Positions 55,811 through 64,000 of a DNA stretch of 64,000 bases are shown here, in pieces. Under the pieces are notes generated by a model. It had not been told where the DNA came from and did not search any database. It worked only from the letters and a program-made list of their open reading frames with translations. A program made the position numbers and the translations under genes. Origin of the DNA: Saccopteryx bilineata (taxonomy: Eukaryota; Chordata; Mammalia; Chiroptera; Emballonuridae); contig NC_089495.1 of the NCBI RefSeq assembly GCF_036850765.1, positions 23,094,875-23,158,874 on the forward strand. The letters run 5' to 3'. Each line of letters begins with the position of its first letter. Within the stretch, counting starts at the first letter, position 1.

Positions 55811-58800
55811 CGTTTAAAACTTTACAGTCCACCAAATGATCATAGAGGCTATTTTAATAGGACTTTGACTTCCGAGTGTACACTTAATGTGGGTCTCTAC
55901 TGACGATAAGAATGTTGCCGCTGTGCAGCGTTCTTTGGATAGAAACAAAGTTTCACCAAGGGAAGGAGGGAACTGCTAAACACGCGTTTCAGAAGTTTGT
56001 CGTGAGGATATTTTGTGTTATCTTACTCACTGGTTCTGTTCCTGCAGGCATATTATCAGGAATCCAGGAAACAGTATTTTTCGCCCACCTTTTAAGATCC
56101 TACCTACTTAAGCTCTTAAACATTCTAGAAGGAACTTTAGAGTATGAGTTAGATGCAAGGAAGCATGCATCTAGATGTCACCTATCAAGCATTCTTAGAG
56201 GTAGTGTATCCTAATATATAAAGTTAATAGAATGGTAAGCAGATTCTAAAGGGGTTAGGATGTTGAGGTTATTATTCAGATATTGAGTTATGTGCAAACT
56301 AAAATTCTGATAGTGGAACCCAACTTTGTGGAGGATTTAATAAATATATATAATTCATCAACACATTTCCCACTTGCAAAATGGGAACTGTTTAAATGAG
56401 GAAGATAAAGGAGAGACTTAAGATCATGCAAAATTAATACAAGATTTTATTCTTAACACAATAGTATGATAGTATAATTTAGGTGAATTGCAGCAAGCCA
56501 GAAAATTGCCTTCTCACTTGAGGAAATTGCCCACTCGATTATAAATGGTTATTTTGAAAGGTATTGGTGACTTCTTTTTAACTATAAGTGAAGGAACAGT
56601 ATTGACATTTTCTTTTTCAAAGAAATAAAGATTCAAATTTCAGGTTCTATTTTTTTTTTTTCCAACCTTGCTGGCTGCTTTGCTATTTATTTTCCCTACC
56701 ATTGAAATGTAAGACTAAAAATGATGACAAGTTTGCTTTTTTTAAAAAGAATTGCTACATTTAACTAATTCACCTACTAACACACCAAAGTAATAATTGC
56801 TTGAGAAACCTTTCTGTTTCTATTACGTGAGGCTATATTGTATGAAACCCTCTTTCTCTGTTCACCCAATTGAGAAAACTTGTAAATGGAAAAAGTTAAT
56901 CAGACAAATTAGATTTCTTCTTCCTTTTTGCTTTTGGTAGGTAGGAAACAAGGTTTGAGGGTTCCAAAACCGTAACCTACTTAACTTGATAGAATTAAAT
57001 AGAGAAAAGTCACATTTTTCTGGTTGATCGTTCTCAGCCTCACTGCTGACAGCACTCAGGTGTTGTCTTCCCGGTTCCTGGTCGCCTTCATGTGTGAGGT
57101 TGTGTCCAAGTACAATCAAGGGGGATCCCAGTAGTCACTGCCTCTTACCTGTCCTGATGCCCTCTGACTGTTCCTGTTCAGGCCGGAATGGCATGTGGTC
57201 CTAGAAGGTGACAGTAGCTTTAACAAGGTTTTTATTATTTTAAAAATAAGAGGACAGTTAGGAAGATTTCAGAACCCAAACTGTACAAGAGGTGGAGTGT
57301 GGAACCATGTACACCATGAGGAGAAAGGGTTTTTAATGTTAAAAGTTAAGGAAAAGTGAGTAAGTTGGCCTGAATGATCCAGGTAATTTTGCTCTAATTC
57401 CCTGTTTTGGATTTATGTTTTGATTTTGTAAAACTCCTGACCTTTTTTGTCTAACCCTGAAAGCCACAAGTAAAATAAATATGGTTTTTAGTAAGTCTCA
57501 TTAATGGTTCAGCATTCTACAAAACCATCACACTGGATTCTTTCCCTGCCCACCCAGCGACCAGCAATTTGTCCTCAAACACATCTGAAAGTCTTAACTG
57601 AGGACTCCAGTAAACAGCACTCACAAAACAAAATGCGTATACACATAATGACAAGAGAGGGAAAATGTGTTTTGTTGTAGTTTCTGGTGGTGACTGAACT
57701 GATTGGGAAGAGAGAGTCCAATTATCATTAAGAGAAAATAGTTTATTTCGTAGATCATGAGGGTAATTTAGGCTTTCTCTGCCACATTATAGAATCCAAA
57801 TATTTTCTATTTAAAAAAAAAATGTGTTCTTTTTATCTTTTGGACATTTTATTCCTGCATGAGAAGCTTCTAAAGCTTACTCTGAAATAACTGATGCAGA
57901 AATACTTATTTGGTTCCAACTGTATAGATTAAACAGCCTAGGATTTAGGAGAATTTCTGTGGCTTTTTAAGGTCGGAAGATTTTGAGAATATGGACAGGA
58001 TGTGGACTTCTGCTTTGGATAATATTTAAAACTCGGAAAAGAAAATGATTTTAAGATTTGGCCAGCCAACTATGTAAGAGATAACACCGCTGGCTTTCTA
58101 GTATTCTATACATGTGTATTCCTATGCAAGTTGTTCCTACAAAGAAAAACCAGTTGTCAAAATCTTACTGGGATCTGAGGTTTATAAGGCTTATATATAG
58201 GGTATTAGATTATTTCTTATATCATTTCATAATTATTACAATAGAATTTGCCTCTAATTTTGGACTAGGCAGGATTCTCTTAAATACCTTTGGCAGTTTG
58301 CAGTTGACCAGATTTTATTAAAATTAATATGTAAGTAATGGACTTACACTTAATTGTCTTAAATATAGAGATTAAAAAAAATTCTAGTAGTGGGTAAAAA
58401 TAATTTATTTTTAGTCACTGAATATTCAAAATAGGAATTTCTTCAGCTGAATATGTAATTTGATTTGATTTTTTTATTTTTATCTGTCTTTGGGTACTTT
58501 CAGGCTGATTACAAATTATTTTTAAAAGGTGTTTTATTAGGTTGCCTTGCCGGTGTCAGAGTAATTTCTCCTTAAATTGCTTTGACTGAATTTTCTTGTA
58601 CTCAAAACTGAGAAAGCAAAAAGCTTGGCAGTGTTGTAATATCGATCAAAAAGATGTTGGGCAGAAATCACGTAGTAAAGTCAGTTCTTCAGAAGTTAAT
58701 ACAAATCTTGACCTCGCATTTCTTCTTTTAAAATGCCTAGTAATTTTGCCAAAATATCGGGGTCATGAAGAAAATGGTTTCTTTGAATTGGCGCAGAGAA

Positions 58801-59289
58801 GAGGGAACCACATCGATTTGATGTGGCGGCCTCGGGTTTTCGTTGAGCGTGAAGATGACTCTACATTGTGACTTGCGGAAAGGACAGAGTGGTTTTATAC
58901 AATTTAACCAAGTCTGGAGTCTCTGTCACTCCAAATCAAACCTATTACAAGAAACTTATACTTTGGTCAATAGACTAGGATGTGGTGACAGTGTTTTAGA
59001 TGATCACGTGGTGACTTCCTTGTGAAATGATGCTGCAGGACCATTGCCACTATGGCATTCGCTTTTGTTATTTTTCCAGTAGTGGCTTTAAAATTTCCCC
59101 GATGAACCTTTGTGCTCACGTGGAGTCTCTTTGTTTCCAGTGCCGTTTGTTTATTGGATAGACAGTTTGGATAGGGTAGGGCAGAGGTTCCCTTTGGAGA
59201 TGCTTTTATTTCATTTTTGTGGGGTTCATATTAATTTTTGCTTTGGGGACCAAAGTGATTAATGTTGGGACAGGGAAGAAAACAATATT

Positions 59290-59440
59290 TGGGTGGCTTA
59301 AAACACCAGAAATGTGTATTCTCTCACAGTTTGGGAGGCCAGAAATCTTCGAACCAAGGCGGTGGCATTGCAACGCTTCCTTTGAAGGCTGTGTGGGAGA
59401 GACTGATATTGTGTCTTCCGGCTTCCAACTACATCTTAAT
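59290..59440 (+). repeat. Old interspersed repeat fragment in intron 1
   Basis: GTGGCTTAAAACACCAG, TTCTCTCACAGTTTGGGAGGCC and TTTGAAGGCTG match a common old mammalian repeat consensus that I cannot name with certainty. Confidence 0.5.
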
Positions 59441-61191
59441 TGAGGGGATAGTCTTTAATGTTATAACATTAATTGAAAAAGAGTAAATTTAAAAGATGTA
59501 TACTATGTGATGCCAGTTCTTTTAAAAGATACACATAGAAAACCCAATATTAATAAAAGTTACTGATTGGTGTATAACTATAGATCATTTTTATTTACTT
59601 TCTGATGCTTTTCCGTACTTTCTGAATTTTCTAAAACGAGCACGTGAACGAAAACAGTTGAAATATTTTGCTCTCTAGATGTCATTAAATTTTCTTGCCA
59701 TATCTATAAGGTGTCACAAAACCCTTGGGTTGGTTACATTTGGTTTTATTCACAAGCTTTGCTGCAGGCATCAAACCTCTGTAGGCTCTTTGCGATGTTT
59801 ATCTCAGCCATTTGTTTATCCTGGCTCATTATAGTGATCTTCAGCAGCTCTTTGTTCTCCTCAGCCTCCTCAGTCCATCCCTGTACCATGTCACCGTGTC
59901 CTCTGATGCCGGCTCCTTTGGCACTCCTTACTCTGTTCTCCACACTGGAAGGTCCTAACCTGACACTCAGGATTGCCCTCACGTGCTTTTATACCCTGCA
60001 AACCATTTGCTTCAACCATCATTTTCCTCCTGATTTAGCCTGAGCTGCTCCCAAGGCAGGAATCCAGGGCAGCCTACGTTTGTGTAGGATCCCATCCCCT
60101 GAATGTCCCAATCCCAACGAGATGATTTTCCACACAGTTCCACCTCTCTCTCCACATTATCTCCATTGAACTTCGTTATCTACATTGAATTCACGAATCA
60201 CTACCTTCCTTCCTGTAGTTTTTTAAAAAAGATATATGACATCTTATCACCATTCCCAGTACTCACCACCTACTCAAAAATAGTGCCCCAGCACCAGAGA
60301 CCTACCACATACAGCTGTAAGCTACATGCATACACAGTTCTTAATAAATGCATAATTTATAAACATATGCAGTGGACTTATTGGTAGGGTTGGTGTGATG
60401 ACTTTGTATAGGTAAGCTGTTCCGAAGCAGCAAGTGTTTGTGATTGAGATCCCATGTCCGCAGGGGATTTAGGAACGTCAGGTGGATCGCCTGGGAAATG
60501 AACTGCCTCCAGTTGAGTGCCCAGGTGAGCAGGCCTGGTCCATCCAGCAGCCACTGCCCATGCGGGCCTGCCCGTTATGGGGTGCGTTTTGATTTTTCAC
60601 CCTTAGAATTTGGTTTTTGCTGTGGAACTCACGTTGTCCCTCCGGACAGGAGCTTCTAGAAACCTTGGTGGCGTAGCACCGAGCTCCCCGAGTTCGCAAA
60701 CAAGCCTGCTCTGTGTGACAACCACTGTGGAATGTTTGTGTTCAGTTTCATTTGGCACCTTAGTGTCGGCCTGGGGGGAGGGCAGAGGGAATGCAAATGT
60801 TCCTCTTGAACAGTGCTAGCTTTGGTCAAAGAAGAAACTCAGGAAGGAATGAGGGGAATGAGTCTTAATAATAGCCGGAGCAAAAGTGGCGCATGGCTCA
60901 TTGGGCTCGAGGCCCCGGAGGATCAGATACTTACACTGATGCTGTGCTGCTATCGGAACATCACCCCTGATGGGGGTGAGCTTTCTAGATGTCTGAGGAT
61001 AACTTGAATGTGACTCTTTTTTGGTGGGGAGGGAGGTTTGAGACTTTAACCTCAAAGGAGGAAGTCTTTTGAACAACTTCAATGCGTTGTGTATATTGTT
61101 GGGGCCGGAAAGGGGGGAGTGCTTGACTGCATATAAAAAATACACATATAAAACCAATGTACATATTTGCATTTATAAGAATAAGGTTGCC

Positions 61192-61315
61192 GGCCTGACC
61201 TGCAGTGGCGCAGTGGATAGTGCGTCGACCTGGAACGCTGAGGTCGCTGGTTCGAAACCCCGGCTTGCCAGGTCAAGGCACATATGGGAGTTGATGCTTC
61301 CTGCTCCTCCCCCCA

Positions 61316-61346
<31 letters not shown>

Positions 61347-61372
61347 CTGTCTAAAATGAATAAGTAAAAAAA
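61192..61372 (+). mobile_element. SINE-B in RBPMS intron 1
   Basis: Perfect 15-bp duplication AAGAATAAGGTTGCC at 61177-61191 and 61373-61387. It is on the same strand as RBPMS and close to consensus, so recent. Confidence 0.95.
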
Positions 61373-61479
61373 AAGAATAAGGTTGCCCAGTTTGTCATTT
61401 TGAACTGATAGAAAAAAACATACTGGAATATTTGATCTGTAAGTTTTCAGAACTCTTCTTATCCAGTCACTCAAGAAAT

Positions 61480-61680
61480 GATTGCTAACATTTGAGTATT
61501 TACTGTGTCAAGTAACGGCCCAGCTCTTGATGTGTTCTGATCCTCAGCACAGCCAATGTGGGTGTTACCATGATGATGGACCTCATTTTCTGGGAGCCAC
61601 TGCGGAGCCACTGAGACACCGAGTACTGGGGCCCTCATGTGCAGATTCGGGGGATGCCAAGATCTGTGAGAGATAAGAGG
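61480..61680 (-). repeat. MIR-like piece in intron 1
   Basis: TGAGTATTTACTGTGTC, GATCCTCAGCACAGCC and ACCTCATTTTCTGGGAGCC give a loose inverse-MIR pattern. Confidence 0.45.
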
Positions 61681-64000
61681 TAGTCCTCCCAGCTGGGTGG
61701 TGATGGCTTTGTTTCATCAAACAGGCCAAGTCAAGTTAAAGTGGGAACACAGTCCACACTGCAAGGAGGAGAGGGTGACGGAGCCGTGTCAGAGAAAGCT
61801 TTGAAAAGAGGTGACATTTGAGCTAAGTCTCAATTAAGACTTAGCCAGATGAGGGAAAACGTTTGAGAAAGTGGGAGAAAGATTGGCTTATATGAAAACA
61901 CAGAGACTTTTTAAAAAATAAAGATCCCTTTTGGTGACAGCAAGCAAGGCAGGGCAGGAGAGGAAGGGAAGTCAGGACCAGGATGCACCTGGGAGGGAGG
62001 GAGGCGGGCATTGGTGGGGAGACCGTGGAGAAGCTGGTCTTCTATGCCCGGGAATGAGTCAGACTCTATCTTGGGATGGGAGCTGGGCTGCTGTGTACGA
62101 GGGACCTGGCATTCTGGGATGTTCCAGTGGGAAAGGGAATGCAGCAGAGTTGGGGATATTTGTTGAGAGAGTCCTGGCCTTAAAGCAAGGCAGTGTTGGG
62201 CAGTGGCGGCTGAACCGGAGACACAGAGGTGTGTTCAGGGGCCTGGGCAGCCGTCAGAGGCGGGCAGAGAAGCCGAGCTGCATCTGGGAAGCCTTGGGCT
62301 CTTCTAGCCCAGCGGAGGATGAGCTCGCTGCTGGCTGTATTTGTAGAAGGACAGAATTGAAGAGGTGGAAAGGAGAAGACAAGTGGTCAAGGAGAAGCTA
62401 AAGAGACTGTGCGATGCAGAAGTTTGATCTTGAAAAGCGACTTTCAGAACAATTCAGTCCATAGCTGGGAACTGAAAATATGTGGGCAACGCGAGTGAGG
62501 GTGCCCAGAAAACTGGAGAGAGGTGCTGGGACTCTAGTTCCTAGGAAGCCTGTGTGGGTAGGCAACGGAAGAGAAGTCCATTTGACTTAACATTTTACCT
62601 GTATGAAAAAAAAAAAGTGTTTGGGGAGAGGGAGAGAACTGGAAATTCCTGGGGGAAAAAAGAAAGCAAAAATGTTAAAGCACTCTTTCGTTTAGGAACA
62701 TAACAATGTATTGCGCATGCTCTGCCTACTTGTAAGCTAATAGTGTTTGGTCTGCTTATCCATTTGAAAGCCTCAATGGGGAGGAGCTTAGAAAAATCTA
62801 GGTGTCTAGATATTCTCATACACTTTTTTTTTTTTTTTTGGTTTCCATCTAGAGTCAAAGGAAATTGAACTCATTTCCCTCTAAAATCGGTGGTTAATTC
62901 CCAGGATTTCCAGGCTCTCAGCCACCATTCCCTGCTGCATACCCAGAAGGGAAGGTCAGGCCACCAGAACACTTGTAGGTGGGTTTGGACGGCTGGAGAA
63001 GCTGGAGTGTTTTCTTAAGAAAAAATTTCCCCAGGCTGCTTTGTTCTTTTCTGACTTTATTGGGACAAGGGGCTTAAAATAAATAGTACGATGAGCCAGA
63101 GACCACAGAGTCATCTGTTCTGTGGGTCATATTTTCAACTCATTCACGTCGTGTTCTCCTAAGCTGTGCTGCCTGTTCTGCTCACGGCGGAGGCTCTGCC
63201 AGTGAAGAAAGAAAAAGGAGAAGATGATTGGGAATTTAAGACAACGAACAAACCTGGGTTTGCGTTTCTAATAGGTTTTAACCCTGCTGCAGCCAGTATG
63301 GTGCAGAGTATGCAGAATAGTGGAGGAAAAGCAAATAGCCAGTAATAAATGCCAGTCACACCAGGAAGATTAGCTCCAGATTCCAGGCCGTGACAGAGTA
63401 TTGTCACACAAATTTAGATGCTAAGGGACTGCCGTAGCAACCTAGCTCAGTCCTCAGCTCAGTCCTCGTGGCTCCTTGAGTTTGGCAAAGGTGTGGGAAC
63501 TCTGGGAGTTTCAACATTGAGGTGCATCACACCAACTCATGAAAATAGTTGGGGGCCAATTTCTATTTTGAATTAGCCTTTATTTCTCAGGAGTTGATTT
63601 TTAAGTGACATTCCTCTGCTTTTCCTGAACTGCGTCACTAGATAAGTATGCTGACAGGTGGCTAACATTATCCTATGAGAAATCTCAGAGATTTAAAAAA
63701 AAAAAGCGCAACGTTTTCCTTCGAACCCCCAGGATACTGTCTTGTGAAAATTTCTCCTGTGCCCGTGTACAGGGTGGATAGGTGGGCCCCAGGAGAGAAG
63801 GTCCAACATAGAAAGTGCTATCTTATTACAGAAGTACCAGAATTTCCTTTGTGCTCTGAGAGGAAGTGCTACAAAAGTGTAATTACTTCACCCAGCATGT
63901 GTGATTTACAGGACTTAAAATGTGTGAGTTTCCAAAGAGGCATCTGTTTTTCAATACAGGATCCCTCTCTACTGGCAGGATGTGTTTTGGCGTGGGGGAG

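Larger units (their letters stand above)
55171..64000 (+). other. RBPMS: RBPMS intron 1, 5' part (runs off the window)
   Basis: The intron starts GTACGG at 55171 and no acceptor linked to an RRM-encoding exon is seen before the window ends. It is much poorer in repeats than the upstream flank: a G-rich cluster at 55769-55810, an old repeat piece near 59290-59440, one intact recent SINE-B at 61192-61372, a MIR-like piece near 61480-61680 and an L2-like scrap near 61740-61870. I recognise nothing coding in 55811-59289, 59441-61176 or 61870-64000. In RBPMS the first intron is long, so enhancers or alternative first exons could lie here, but none can be assigned from sequence alone. Confidence 0.85.

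Overview
This window is mammalian nuclear DNA, almost certainly from a bat. The evidence is dozens of tRNA-derived SINEs of types I associate with bats: a ~400-bp family with a GCCCTGGCCGGTTGGCTCAG head (called SINE-A here), a ~200-bp family with a CCTGACCTGTGGTGGCGCAG head (SINE-B), a ~350-bp family with a CCTGACCAGGTGGTGGC head and internal CTTGAGCCCAAGG repeats (SINE-C), and VES-like copies. Short hAT and mariner elements accompany them. I cannot fix the bat family from sequence alone; Rhinolophoidea or Emballonuridae are my guesses.

The only protein-coding sequence I can support is the first coding exon of RBPMS (positions 55105-55170, + strand; 22 residues, ending at a consensus GT donor). 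It sits in a strong CpG island at about 53870-55330. The first ~53.9 kb is therefore the upstream flank of RBPMS, and 55171-64000 is the start of its long first intron. I found no functional tRNA, rRNA or snRNA gene and no CRISPR. The many longer ORFs are read-through of SINEs, LINEs, simple repeats or GC-rich promoter DNA.

Layout: 1-13.4 kb is SINE-rich, with a solo retroviral LTR at 4194-4676 and a head-to-head SINE-A pair at 11797-12627. 13.4-26.4 kb holds old MIR, L2 and L1 pieces, two mutually inverted MaLR LTRs (19.8-20.6 kb) and a second solo LTR inside a SINE (24872-25389). 26.4-44 kb is inverted and direct L1 fragments riddled with SINEs. 44951-45390 is a 40-bp minisatellite of 11 units, ten of them identical. 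45.9-51.1 kb contains older interspersed repeats, a Charlie-type fragment and two hAT elements with perfect 8-bp target duplications. 51.1-53.8 kb is comparatively unique sequence leading into the promoter. The first 8.8 kb of intron 1 is repeat-poor, with one recent SINE.

Many insertions have visible target-site duplications, so their order can be read directly. Element names beyond superfamily level are from memory and were not checked against a library.
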